Numbered from the stretch's first letter, positions 11,514-22,446 are shown. The stretch is DNA of 64,000 nt from Plazaster borealis (GCA_021014325.1 CM037467.1:6613273-6677272); one strand, 5' to 3'. Program-made: numbers and translations. The notes: generated by a model from the letters alone, not told the origin.

Positions 11514-11528
11514 AGCAAAGTACTTTAC

Positions 11529-11754
11529 CTGATTTGGGATAAGTTATGAGGTAGATATCATCGTCACGGACTTCGAACGTTTCTAGGTCTATCAGTACTT
11601 CTTTTGGAACGCCTTTTGACACACACACTCCTTTATAGTAGTACTCCAGATTCTCACCCTCAGCTGGGTCGATACGAGGCAAGGTCAGAACCTTCCTCTG
11701 AAACTCTGAAGAGGAAAAACGTATGGTTATAGAAAACTGCTTGATACGGGACAT
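11529..11754 (-). CDS. Cytosolic sulfotransferase, first visible coding exon
   Basis: Read on the minus strand, it ends with ITYPKSG split by the donor CAG|GTAAAG. Before that come QRKVLTLPRIDPAEGENLEYY, the YYKGV step typical of SULT N-termini, and DLETFEVRDDDIYLITYPKSG. The frame is open to an ATG at 11754 (MSRIKQFSITIRFSSSEF...). However, a strong acceptor lies at 11706-11707, a TTTTTCCTCTTCAG tract directly upstream, so translation may start in an earlier exon and this exon may really span 11529-11705. The segment from QRKVL onward is secure and the first 16 residues are doubtful. The exon links in phase to 8283-8392 across a 3.1-kb intron. Confidence 0.85.
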
Positions 11755-12560
11755 TGCGTAATGAAATGAAATTTGAATGTCAATGACAGTGTTTTAATTA
11801 TTTTCAAGATCAGCTGGAAAATACAAATGGGCCTAGATGCTCTCGAAAATAAATATAACTGCTCTTGAAAAATAAAAACAACTGATCTCAAAAATAAATA
11901 TAACTGCTCTCCAATAAAATTGCATTGGCAGTAACAGGCTTTCGAAGTACTTACTCACTGCAATTATTACTATTATTTGTTTGCAAATTGGGTCTGTGTC
12001 GCCAGTATTGATGTGTTGAGATCAAACTCTTTTATGAGTTTTGATGTAGATTAGGAGTTAGTGTTTGGACATCAATAGTTTCTGTCTTCGTAGTCTTCTT
12101 CATTTCATCGTGTACCTGTTAGTCTACATTTCTTCTAGTGTTCATGTTTCAGTGTGTCTTCTCTTATAGAATCTGAACTTCTCCTGATGCTACTGGATTT
12201 GTTTTGTCGTTTTCTTCACTGAACAAGTTTATATATTCGCGTGTATTTTGAGTCGTGTACGTCCAGTATCATTAATCGTTCAGTGGATTGTCATCCACTT
12301 GTTTCTTCAACCAAGTTTATTTCTATATTTTAGTACTTTCACAATGTGTTAATTATTCTCCTATGTGAACTTTTATTTGAATTGAATTTGTGCAATTATT
12401 TATTCTAAATTTCTATCTTGAATGTATGTTTCCCATTACTATTTGGAGATTTGGTTTTGGTGCAATCTGTACTAATACTAATTTGAGTAACGTGTCTGTT
12501 TGTGACAGAAAAAGTGCCTGCATAAATCGGGCTGAACATTTTCCTACGGCATTCATTCGG
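11755..12560. other. Upstream region of the sulfotransferase gene
   Basis: AT-rich sequence to the right of the first visible exon. If 11754 is the true start, the promoter would be here; if the acceptor at 11706 is used, a further 5' exon should lie in or beyond this stretch. I could not identify a convincing TATA box, start site or exon. A duplicated phrase 'ataaatataactgctct' occurs twice near 11850-11920. Confidence 0.35.
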
Positions 12561-12589
12561 ACCAGTGATCAGTCTAAGGGGATACGATT

Positions 12590-14060
12590 TTCTCTTTTCT
12601 TTCTATTCTCAAATTATTGATTTTTGTGTACAAAACTTCATTAAAAGAAAACGTGTTGCAAATAAAACATTGACGTGCGGCAGAAAAACCTGGCCCCGCC
12701 CCCTTGACCGATACAAATTTCTTTGCAACAAAATCATTTACGTGCGGCCATAGAGATAATAGAACTAGAGAGCGTACAAAACCATGTGACACGGCCCGAC
12801 AAGAAGCATTTTTTGCCATTGAGAAAATGGTGCTAACCAATCGTATAAGCACAGCTGGTCACGTACCAGTTCACACAGTCATTTTAAAAGGGAACTTTGT
12901 ATGTAACTCACCAATAGGGATTCGAACCCATGGTGGCAACCTGGCGGCAGCCGCATGCATGCATGCATACATGTTTTTACATGATTTCAGTGTTTTTCCC
13001 CAATAACTGTACAATTTTGTAAACTTGTTTATTTTGACATAATCAATAACAGGACATTGTATTTTATTACTGGGGTCATTGTTGGGGTGCTGTAATATTT
13101 GGTTTATCCCATTTTTAGAACAAATTTGCATTTTTTGTTTTTCCACAAATGATATAACCGCCAACTTTTGCGCCTAAAGTTACAAAGATAAGGCATGATT
13201 GACGATTATACAGTATTTCTCGGCCTTTACATTTGAAAGTAGTATGTTAAAAAAATACATTGATAACAAACTTGATATAGTTTGCAGCCCCTTAAAACGG
13301 GTTGGAAATACAACCGAAGACGGCCAGTCATGGCCGCTGGTGGCAGCTGCCCACCAGGTTACCGTACTTGCTAACTTTACCCTCGCTTTAGGGTCAAATT
13401 ATTATATATTAGCATTTTATTTATTGTCATGTAAACCACTTTGTAACAGTGGCTTTACAGTTATTTTATTTGTATTAACTTTTTTTTTTGGGGGGGGAGT
13501 TATCATCTCTTCAATAGTTATTTTTTACTCAACGAAATTTGATTGATGTGTATCATATCATCAACTTATTGTGGAAAATGTCAACTTCAGCAGAGGGAAT
13601 AAGGCCTATTTCTTTCTCGGGAGTGTTGCCAGACTCCTTTTTTTCCCAAATTGATTATAACATTTTTGAAACTCAATGCTAACCCCATAGTTCAATGTGT
13701 TAAAATGAGATGTAACCGAAAATTGTTGGTATAATTGGAGTTTTACAGTGAAATATGGATATAAATATCCTTTTAAGAGTGTGAAAACACATTATCCCTG
13801 CCAGGGGGCACAATGTGACAATGTGCTCCCTACTATATTTTTGCCTGTTATTGGGTTCAGCTGTTACCATGGCAACTGTCGGTAAAACATTTCAATGTTT
13901 TTAAATGATTTTGTTTTTGTCTTTTTCAACAAAAGTTTTAATTGTCCTTGTTTTTCCCCAAAATAAATTGTAGTGATGGGTGACTTAATAGCATTTAATG
14001 CATTGTGGAAACTCACAATGGCCGCCATATCCGGGGACCATCTTGGATTTTGTGTTTTCA
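12590..14060. repeat. Dispersed repeat, copies related to 8470-10320
   Basis: This shares AACCGCCAACTTTTG, TTACAAAGATAAGGCATGATTG and TATTTCTCGGCC with copy A, and CAGCTGTTACCATGGCAAC with both other copies. It also holds GCATGCATGCATGCATACATG near 12953-12970, a short self-complementary repeat, and G/T runs. The ORFs here have no recognisable domain. Confidence 0.5.
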
Positions 14061-14279
14061 GCCCGTAATTAGGGGGTTCAAACTCAGTTTTTTATCAATG
14101 GAATATTTTTAACATGCAAATTTCCAACTTTTCTGGCGAAGAAATACTATAGAATCATCAAACAGGCCCATCATTGTAACCTTAGTGGAAAAAATGGAAT
14201 AAACCAATGATTATAGCATCCCAACAGTGAACCCAGTAGACCTACTTAATTAAAATATACCGTCATGTTGTTGATTATG

Positions 14280-15085
14280 TCAAAATAAACAAATTTGCAA
14301 AGTTGTGTGGCATTAGGACAACAAATACTGAAATTATGGGGAAAAAATGAGATTTTTGACAAACAATTTGCAAAAAAGTACACAAAATTCCCTTTAATGA
14401 CACAAATTTTTAAAATTTGTTTTCTGCATCATGTAGAACTTGGTAAAATGAACATTTGTGGCAAGTTTCACAAATATCGCTCAAGAACTTTGGATAATAC
14501 GGAGGAGGAGGCACTATGTGGCCATGTTTATAAAACAAAACAAAAGGGAAAATGCCTGGCAATACTGCAAAGAATAACGTATTTTCCCGAAGAATTTCTT
14601 TTTAATTTTCCACAAGACCAATGTCTCACCTGAACTATATTTGGTCGATATTGAAATCTGACCACTACCATGCGGGATATGAGCTGCCAAAAGATGGTAT
14701 ACTTTCATACTTTCAAAAAGTCCAAAAACACCCCTATTTGAAACTAATGGTAAAACCCACCCATATACCTAGTGATTATTTGTATGCATTCAATGCAGCC
14801 TCTAAGGTCCCACCTATCCATAACATTTCAAGAAAATAATGGTCTATATTCTGTTTAATGGTAACGCAGCCTTGAAAATAGGGAAATTTTGATATTTCAA
14901 AACCGAAAAAATTGCGAAACCACTCTGAAATAGTAAATCGGCTGTTGCCATGGCAACGAAGCTATTTAAAACAAATTTTTCCCACAGTTGTTAGTTTGGG
15001 GCCAAGGTCCATCAAATATGAAAGTAAGAAGAAAATCTATTTTTGACCGTGGCCACTCTATATGTTTGATATTTACAGTCCCTTG
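14280..15085 (+). repeat. Dispersed repeat, copy B
   Basis: The stretch 14630-15085 runs parallel to 9906-10310. Shared items in order are a CCCACCCATATACCT phrase, ATTCAATGCAG, GGTCCCACC, GGCTGTTGCCATGGCAAC, CTATTTTTGACCGTGGCCAC and TTACAGTCCCTT. The stretch 14290-14590 is an inverted relative of 8560-8700. The repeat stops exactly where the 48-bp palindrome at 15083 starts, which suggests the palindrome marks an element end or a later insertion. Confidence 0.65.
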
Positions 15086-15130
15086 ATAAATCTATCTTAG
15101 GCCTTAAAAGGCCTAAGATAGATTTATCAA
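15083..15130. repeat. 48-bp near-perfect palindrome
   Basis: It has two 23-bp arms (TTGATAAATCTATCTTAGGC and three more bases, then the exact reverse complement) around a 2-base centre. It reads into AGGCCT on both sides of the centre. This could be a tiny foldback MITE. Confidence 0.85.
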
Positions 15131-16620
15131 CCAAAGATTTGTACTATATTTCCAACAACTATGTCCTCCACACCCACCCTAATTGTTCTTCCAACATACT
15201 TTACAACTGGAAAACTGTTTTAGAGTATGAAAGTGAGGTTTGTGTGTCCCCCCCCCCAGGCTTCAGAAGAATGATTGACGCACGCACTTTGCATTTAGAC
15301 CTATTCGTCTATTCATACTCTAAAACATTTGCCTACATGCCAATTTTTCAACTGGTGCTCTATATGGGGCATGGTGTACCCCCCCCCCTATTGTGTCTTC
15401 ATTGTGTGCTTGGAATCTCAGGAATTTAGGGGGGGGGAGTTCTATACAAGAGGAAAATAGTGTGTTATAGTATATGGGAACATATATCGGGCAGGCTATA
15501 CAATTTTTCAGAGAAAACTAACAATTACATAACAAAATTGTACTCGACAACGAATTGCAACATACAGAAACATGCTCCTATGAGCAACATTATTTTCCCC
15601 CATCTTATATGTGTGTGTGTGTTATTGATACAGTGATTCACAATGTACTGTCAGGGTAAAGCATTGAGTCGCCCAATCGCCACCGGTTACTTAAAAGCAT
15701 TGTGAAAGGCCGCCTTCAGTAAGATCAGACTGTTATTTATCGACCTTATATTCTCCATTGAATCTTTTTTTTTTTTAAATGTTGTCATACCCTTGAACCG
15801 GTTTTACACATTACGGGATCCTATCTTTCAGGTAATACCCGTGACAATAAATTGATTTTAGTTTCATGCGTCCCTTGAATCGAAATTAAGTCTTTTGAGA
15901 TGTGAAGGGCAAAATTCAAGATTTAAATACCATGGTCAGTGGTGTAACCAGAAGGGAGTCAGGGGTGGTAGCCCCCCCCCCCCCTCGCTCAGACCCCATT
16001 TGCCCCCACCATGAAATCGAAAAAATTCACAACTGAATGGTTTGATATATTTTAAATAGCCCCAGCAAATTATGTCTTTTCCCCTGCTTGCCCTTCCCCG
16101 CCCCAATGAAACTGCGGTCTTTAATACGATATCATATTTGCCAAGTAAGTATTCGAAACGCAGAGCTGTTTGAATTAACTCAATGAAGGCTGGTGTTGAA
16201 CACTTACACTCAGTGTTTATATTATTATTGCACATTTCCCGCACTTTCAGAAAAAAGTCACGATGCACTTCCGTGCAATAATAAAGTCTGCAGGAAATCA
16301 CTGTTTTCGCGGCGAGCAACAATTGCAGCTTCAAGTTGGCAACCCAATTATTTTCAGTGTGATTAGTTAACCAATGCCTGAGAGTGGTTGTTTTTGTATG
16401 GAATCATCTTGGGTTGAATCTTGCAATTTAGCTCGTATTATTTTGTCCGTTATGTTCTTTTGTCTTTTTTAGGCCAACAGGTGGCGCAGGGAAGAGGTTG
16501 TGTAGGAAATATTTCTCATTTATCAGCACACCGGCTAACTGTTTACGTAATTTAGTGATGTAGAATTATAGACAATGATTTTTAGATGGTTTAAAAAAAA
16601 AAAAAAATACATACATTTCA
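15131..16620. other. Gene-free stretch with homopolymer and small inverted repeats
   Basis: It contains poly-C/poly-G runs near 15248, 15380, 15430 and 15970. An inverted pair, GTTTTAGAGTATGAA near 15218 and TTCATACTCTAAAAC near 15311-15326, may be the ends of a roughly 110-bp MITE. No gene was recognised. The 132-codon minus-strand frame at 15936-16334 has no recognisable domain. Confidence 0.45.
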
Positions 16621-16621
16621 C

Positions 16622-16692
16622 GTAACGAGAAATGATCGAAACAAACAAAAGCGGTCAAAGGTCAGCGTATACGCTTTACCAGCCGTTGCAAG
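16622..16692. repeat. Repeat shared with the TTAA element at 4184-4255
   Basis: AACGAGAAATGATCGAAACA, then GGTCAAAGGTCAGCGTATACG and CCAGCCGTT match 4184-4250 nearly base for base with the same spacing. Since 4184-4250 lies inside the Kolobok-like element, this is probably a fragment of the same family. Confidence 0.6.
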
Positions 16693-16696
16693 TGTC

Positions 16697-16845
16697 AAAT
16701 AGACCGTGCAAGTCTCGCGCGTATTCGAACATTTTTGGGACCACCTTGGTCCCACGTACGATGCTTTAACGCGTGAAGGAAACAAACTCACGCGCTTTAA
16801 CGGGTCCCAATGTTCGAATACGCACGAGACTTGCACAGTCTATTT
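16697..16845. mobile_element. 149-bp foldback MITE with AAATAGAC ends
   Basis: The left arm is AAATAGACCGTGCAAGTCTC then GCGCGTATTCGAACATTTTTGGGACC. The right arm is the near reverse complement, GGTCCCAATGTTCGAATACGC then ACGAGACTTGCACAGTCTATTT, so arms are about 45 bp. A diverged half copy sits at about 18905-18960 (GTTCGAATGCGCGCGAGACT, then TGCACAGTCTATT). Confidence 0.8.
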
Positions 16846-17327
16846 ACGGGATTGCTGCGCAATGTTGCAAGTAGACTGGTGCTCTGTTTATGTAAATGTT
16901 ATTACTATGGCGAGGCATGAGGTCTACAGTCTACATATCCATCCAGCTCATAGGACTGTAAAAATCAGTCCAATTTATGTTCCTTCGACATCCAAAGATC
17001 GACCCCCCAAAAAAAGCAAAGAAACAATTAACCCAAAATGAATCATATTTTTACACGGTCACACCCTAAACTGCATACAGTTATATGAGAGGAACCAGTT
17101 GCTCTTTGACCTGATGCCTCTTTTGCGGGTTACCATACTTGAGCGGGCGCGTAGAGTGGATCGGCCATGGGCCTAATTAAACATCTGCTAGAGTCTAGCA
17201 CATTTTAATTCATCAATTCCAGGGGGGTTATGTTTGGTGGCCCTGAAGGGACATTGCACATGGCAAATACCTTTGCACATATTTGCGATGTCGCAAATAT
17301 CTTTGCAAACATCTTTGCAATTTTTAT

Positions 17328-17473
17328 AGCCGATTTCACAAAGCAATAAAATTCATCGCAAGACAAATTTTCAGTATCACCATAGTGATTTGTATTGTGA
17401 CATCACACTTTACTAAGCAACTACGACTGATTTGCAGTCACGATCAATCTTAGATCTTTGTGAAATCGGCCCA
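17328..17473. mobile_element. MITE related to that at 7608-7733
   Basis: It runs from GCCGATTTCACAAAGCAAT to TCTTTGTGAAATCGGCC, giving about 15-bp inverted ends. The centre ATCACCATAGTGATTTGTATTG, written here in part, and GTGACATCAC are shared with the LINE-embedded copy in inverted order. Confidence 0.7.
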
Positions 17474-17474
17474 T

Positions 17475-17753
17475 GGCCCAACATAGAGCTGCTTAACGGC
17501 CGATTTTGTGCTTACTGACCGAGTTTCCATTTCATAGCGCTGCTAACTGTAAGCAAACTAAAAGGCATGCTAACCTTCCGGTGCTTACTGTATGAAAATG
17601 AATGACATAACAATGCAAATCCATGGTGAACGCGCAAGATGGCCGCCTAATTTTCTTGCTAACCTGTGAAATACGCTTATGAACAAGCAAATGTTTCTGC
17701 TACAGTTAGCACGAAAACTTGGTTACCGTTAAGCAGCGCTATGAAATTGGGCC
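17475..17753. mobile_element. MITE of the GGCCCAA..TAGAGCTGCTTAACGG type
   Basis: The left end is GGCCCAACATAGAGCTGCTT then AACGG. The right end is CCGTTAAGCAGCGCTATGAAA then TTGGGCC. It abuts the previous MITE. The same terminal family appears at 60127-60306, 61018-61256 and 61258-61490 in diverged form. Superfamily not assigned. Confidence 0.7.
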
Positions 17754-19290
17754 CAGGAGTTAGTGACGAGAGGTATCGATACGGCGCGCTGCCCATTGTA
17801 GCGAGGCTGGCCCTAAACTACATAGGCCTACAGTTAGACTTATCACAAGATCGCAAAAATAATGAGAGGGGCAGCCTCGTAAGCTTTATTTATTTGTCAA
17901 CTCGGATCGCACAGGCTTACACATGTTCATACGTTATGCATTCACAAACGATGTAGTACAATTTAAATTAGCAATATTATTAGCGGAGTAAATTATTATT
18001 ATTTTGTACCACTCATGCATATTTAAAACTGCTCTTCTAAATAAAGACGAAGTTGGGGGACAGATATTAGTGGTACACAATGTATCAAGTTTGGTTAGTT
18101 AATGTGCCAGTAGGCCTATATGGCACATTTTATTAAGGCCTGTGGTCGGTACACTATAAGCGCTCGCTCAAGTATGGTAGCCCAACCTCGTTCACAGGAG
18201 TTATCGATCTCACCGCGCCATTTTCCCCAGCATGCCTTGCTCGCTCATAACCCCTGGAACAGTCTCGCGTGTATCGGAACGAGAAAACACGTTAAACGAA
18301 GAACATTTCTTTTTCTGAAATCAAATCTTTGTTTATGATTATATCTGATGACAAAGTTTGAACAACAAAAATACTCATAATTTTTTGTTTTATAAAATTA
18401 GTTTTAGCTTTTATAATAAATACACAAATAATGTGTTAATTATTATTGTAACAAAGTTAAAACTCTGGGAAAAGGATGCTTATTTGATCTTAACTTTTTA
18501 GAAACCCCTTTACGCAGATTCGCGATGGTCACACGGGCGTCAAATTGATCCTTGACGCACTTCATAGAGGACGTGACGCCTCAACAACCGTAGACTGATA
18601 TAGAGAAAAAGGCTTTGCGTTGCAATTACAGCATCTGGCGATTATCATCGCGCATCCAAAACAAGCGTTTACAATAAGTTCCGTGATTGAAGGTGAGCAC
18701 AAAATTCTTAAATTTTTGCAGTAACCGGATATTGAGGTCAAGTTTAATTCTCGAGTCTTCTTCGTTATATTGTTGAATTGATTTTACTTTCATTTTTTTT
18801 TTATCACCAAGTATTACATTCCCAACAACATAAATGATTGTCATGGTCATAAACTAAAATAATTGACGAAACAAAATCTCTCCCAGGTAAAACTCCATAT
18901 GGTTTGGACCACAATAGTCCCGGAAGTTCGAATGCGCGCGAGACTTGCACAGTCTATTGGTTTATTAAAATGTGCTAGCATCTGGCACATTTGAATTAGG
19001 CCTGTGGCCAATCCACTCTTAGACTTGATTTCAAGTCTGAGACTGCGGTTATTTTTCAGTATCAGCCACGCAAAACTCCCCACACAGATTAGCTATCCCA
19101 CGCTCTAACTCGCGATCTCAGACTTGACCCTCTCACAAAGCCGCTGGTTTAAGTGCGAAAACGTGTGTCAAATTTCATGAAAGTGTCCCGTTTAATTACA
19201 AACAAAATGGTGTCCATTGAGAGAGTTTTTCGTCGTGACATCATGGACCTGGGCACCCCCAAGTAACCCGCTCCACAAGCAAGAACCCTT
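17754..19290. other. Gene-free stretch
   Basis: No coding region was recognised. It contains the half MITE at 18905-18960 and small inverted words (GTGCCAGTAGGCCTATATGGCAC near 18100-18125, in part; AAATGTGCTAGCATCTGGCACATTT near 18970-18993, in part). Confidence 0.45.
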
Positions 19291-19295
19291 GCTCA

Positions 19296-19475
19296 GATTC
19301 AAATTTTCTGTGAAAAAAAGTACTTCTTTCTCTTTAACTACATTACTTCAAAGGGTCGTTTCTAACAATGTTTTTTTTAATATCAACAGCTCTCCAGTGC
19401 TCTTTACCAAGTCAGTTTTTATGGTAATTAATTGTTGGAGTAATTACCAAAGGTTTACCCTCCCTTTAATACGAG
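19296..19475 (-). mobile_element. Fragment of the 'GGCATTGTACACGTTTGGTAATTAC' MITE family, inverted
   Basis: The reverse complement resembles the left half of the element at 51458-51812: the TTTGGTAATTACTCC-like start, CTTGGTAAAGAGCACTGGAGAG, GTTAGAAACGACCCTTTGAAG and the TAGTTAAAGAGAAAGAAGTA block occur in the same order. Only the left half is present. Confidence 0.55.
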
Positions 19476-19597
19476 GTAACCTATGATTTCACAACTCCCT
19501 CTATGCAGTTTTCGAGATACTTGATCACTGAATTCCGAGTTTCCAAAAATTGTTGAATTCCTTGTTTCAATTATTTGTTTTCCTGATTCTCTGCGGT

Positions 19598-19983
19598 GTG
19601 TCATGGCCGACCTAATAAGAACACCGGACTCAAGCTCGGGTGTTTCTGATCAGCAGAGTGTGTCTTTAAGCAAGACACTTAACCATTATTGCTGCATCCT
19701 TCGGATGAGAAGTAAGGCCGTATAGGTCCCGTGTATTGTTTAATGCACGTAAGTGCACTAAAGAGAAGGGGTTCGCCCCGGTGTTCCTGGTTTGACTGGC
19801 TGCATATTGCACCACAACACCCTTGTAAACCATTACATGGTTCTATGTAAAGGAATAATTGCCTCATACCTCAAAACGTAGCTCTGCATACCTTGCAGGA
19901 AAAATACTGAGCGCTTTAGACGCCCATCGGGTGTGATAAAGCGCTAAAGCGCTATATAAGAACTCAGTATTATTATTATTTTT
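19598..19983 (+). mobile_element. tRNA-derived SINE, box B deleted
   Basis: It begins TGTGTCATGGCCGACC with a degenerate box A, then ACACCGGACTCAAGCTCGGG and TGATCAGCAGAGTGTG. In other copies of this type the box B sequence (GGTTCGAATCC) should follow, but here the text jumps straight to TCTTTAAGCAAGACACTTAA. The body runs through GGGGTTCGCCCCGGTGTTCC and ACATGGTTCTATGTAAAGG to GCGCTATATAAGAACTCAG and (TATTATT)n. The deleted box B would make this copy transcriptionally dead. Confidence 0.8.
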
Positions 19984-20654
19984 ATAGGTCTAAGTATCGT
20001 TTAAGCAATTTCAGATTCCTTGTTATATGCGCCGTTGGTGCGTCGTACAAAACCATATCATATGAAACGTTTGAAAACTGACATGTAGACATTCAGACAA
20101 CTGAATGCACACAATACCCACAATAAAAAATACCTATGCCTACCTTCCCAGTCGACCATAATTCCAGCTCCAGCAAACAAAAACCGTTCAGATACGCAAT
20201 CTCTGTCTCTATGACTCGAAGTGACAATTGACAGCCTCTATATACACTGAACCCGATGCAGAAGACCTTGTGACGGACAAAACTGAACTGTCAAACAGAA
20301 CGAAACTTACATGTACGGTACATGAGTAATGTTCTTTCAGCCAGTGCGGCCCTTGCGCACCGACATGTATTGTCGTGTGAAACACAAGGTCGTGTGCGTC
20401 ACGATGGAATAATACAATGGTTTGTGGGTGGACAGTATACAAATATCGACTGCTTGGAGTGACATGGTTAAAACTACGACTCCCGAAATGGTCCCGGAGC
20501 GTTCTATCTTCCCGGGATGAAGCCGAGGTCTTCCCGAGGTGAAGCTGAGGAAAACAGAACGTTCCGGGTATCAACGAGGTCTATCCAATGCGTCATGAGC
20601 GTTTGTAGGCCTATCTGCTGCACTCTCAAAGTTTTCGCTACTATCCGGATCCAA

Positions 20655-20865
20655 AGCTGATATACGGCACGTTCCCCCAATTGATGTCCGTGCCCCTACC
20701 CTGTGCTCCCCCCCCCCCGATGTGGAATCTGGACTTATGGGATTTCCAGACGTTTTGATGAGATAATTTCTATGTTTTAAAAACTATTTTTCCAATCACA
20801 TGCAGAAAGTAGAATTGTTTTTACACTCACGCCAGATTATCTTCTTCTTCTTTTTGAGGGGGGGG
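20655..20865 (-). mobile_element. Fragment of the hAT element at 52953-54799, opposite orientation
   Basis: Read in reverse complement it matches 54540-54760: AAGATAATCTGGCGTGAGT, a TGGAAAAATAGTTT-like word, a CCAGATTCCAC-like word, the G-run, and GGGCACGGACATCAATTGGG appear in the same order. This is the right arm of the element only; the terminal CAGTGGCG repeat is not clearly preserved. Confidence 0.6.
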
Positions 20866-21233
20866 GGGGGGCGAATATGAAAGAAAACGTACATCGGCGC
20901 GTTAACGTCGCCCGTCACGTAGCGACGCGGGGGGGGGGGGCGTTGGATGAGGATGTGCCCCCTCAGAAGTTCGAAATGTTGTAGCAAAGTTGTAATTCAA
21001 GCCATTTGGTGCACAATTTTTGCGCTATGATATTGGTTATTATCTGAAAACAGCTCAAATACAGCTTTGTGTCAATATTATTTCTGCATATTTTATGCTC
21101 AGACGGCGTACCCATTGCCACCCATTGCGTTCTCTATTTACATCTTTGTACATTTTTTTATGTTGTAGATGACATAATTTAACGATAATAAACAGTAGGA
21201 TTTGAAACTTTGCATGGTGGAGGTATAATTATA

Positions 21234-21353
21234 AAGAGAGGTTTGCGGTAACACCTATGTGTTGGTTCTGACAGAGCATACTGATCGAAACGTTGAGTCG
21301 TTAACCAACACTACTCAAGAGATATTCACATGGTGTTACCGCAAGCCTCTCTT
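21234..21353. mobile_element. 120-bp MITE with AAGAGAGG..GCGGTAACACC ends
   Basis: AAGAGAGGTTTGCGGTAACA begins the left arm (then CC) and its near reverse complement GGTGTTACCGCAAGCCTCTC (then TT) ends the right, giving 22-bp arms with a single mismatch. The interior contains GATCGAAACGTTGAGTCG. Flanks ATAATTAT and AGATAATA are AT-rich; a duplication is not certain. Confidence 0.8.
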
Positions 21354-21479
21354 AGATAATAAACAGACTGAACCAACTTGTGGTTATTTATTAGTTGCAC
21401 TTACGATGCAGACTTAAAAAATAAAAACTTTCCTTTTCAGCGGGCTTTTTTCTTCTTTCTTTTTTAAGGGGGGAGGCGT

Positions 21480-22049
21480 CCGACCCCCCCCCACTCGATA
21501 ATGGGCTCTAAATGTCAGGAGTTGAGGTAGGACGGTCTATAAAAAAACCATCCAATATGACCGTTTTTGAGTATTTCAACAAAATTATCTCATCTCATTT
21601 TTGGAGTTAGTTTTACTTCCAGCCGTTTAAAAATTAATTACTTTACTAATTTCAACTCTGTTTTTAGAAGTTATTATTAAAGAGTATTTGACAAAAAGAG
21701 AATATGATTCAGATTATGGATTAAATGTAAACATTTATGAAAAACCGAACGTAAGATTTTAATTCAGAGAGCCCGTCCAATGGAAGCGTGCTCCACGGTG
21801 CACAGCGTGTGGGTTAGCAACACGTAAACTCCAAGGCAATATCCCGTACTAGCTAGCTAGCTGTAAGCTTCTGAACATGTGGGAGGGGGTATGGAGCTAG
21901 ACCGCCGAGAACGTTTTGTCATTAAGTCACCTATAGCTCTTCAAATCTGCTTCAATTTTAAATAGCAATTCTGTTTATAAATTTATATAAGGTATTCCAT
22001 AAAAAAATCCGCCGATGGTAAGTGACAGTTTATTAAAAACTAAAATTTA
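21480..22049. other. Gene-free stretch
   Basis: No coding or RNA gene recognised. It holds a poly-C run near 21484-21492 and a CTAGCTAGCTAG word near 21848. Confidence 0.5.
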
Positions 22050-22378
22050 ATTATTTTTATATCAGATATCAAATAATAAACCACAAGGGAAACTGACTGG
22101 GTAAATTTTTACATGATTTTGGGTTGAACAAAGAAAAATTAACTAGAGCGGGATTTGAACCAACAACCTCCGGTTTAACGTGCCGGCGCTCTACCAACTG
22201 AGCTATCTAGCCCTATGTTGGCGGTCTCCCTATTTTGTCAATATCTTTGTTCGGGGGGTGCCAGTCAGAAGCCATTCAACCGCAAACTGCTGTGTAGCCA
22301 GGGATCACACCCATACGATACAACCTGGGAAGCGACAGCCGGGGATCACCTTAAGGGGATGCGACTTTTTTTATATCA
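22050..22378 (-). mobile_element. tRNA-derived SINE family A, full copy
   Basis: On the minus strand, 22213-22141 folds like a tRNA: GGGCTAGATAGCTCAGTTGG (box A TAGCTCAGTTGG), then CGCCGGCACGTTAAACCGG, then GTTGGTTCAAATCCCG (box B). The anticodon loop would read GTT, but the anticodon stem and acceptor stem are imperfect. The same 5' and 3' flanks recur at 47330-47575, so it is an interspersed repeat, not a tRNA gene. The 3' body carries TTGGGTTGAACAAAG / CAGTCAGTTTCCC in opposite-strand form. Confidence 0.8.
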
Positions 22379-22445
22379 GATAACAAATAATAAACCACAA
22401 GGGAAACTGACTGGGTAAATTTTTGAATGATTTTGGGTTGAACAA
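22370..22445 (-). mobile_element. Second, truncated 3' end of SINE family A
   Basis: TTTTTATATCAGATAACAAA, then ACCACAAGGGAAACTGACTG and ATTTTGGGTTGAACAAA repeat 22055-22132 almost exactly in the same orientation. It stops before the tRNA-like head and runs into an (ATATAG)n-type microsatellite at about 22447-22490. A tandem insertion or a duplication during insertion would explain it. Confidence 0.7.
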
Positions 22446-22446
22446 A

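Noticed and set aside
15936..16334. 132-codon minus-strand frame
   Set aside because: No recognisable domain, it includes a poly-C stretch and repeat-like text, and no splice or family support.
22141..22213. tRNA gene (minus strand, possible GTT anticodon)
   Set aside because: Box A and box B are good, but acceptor and anticodon stems are imperfect and the same flanks recur at 47330-47575, so it is a SINE head.
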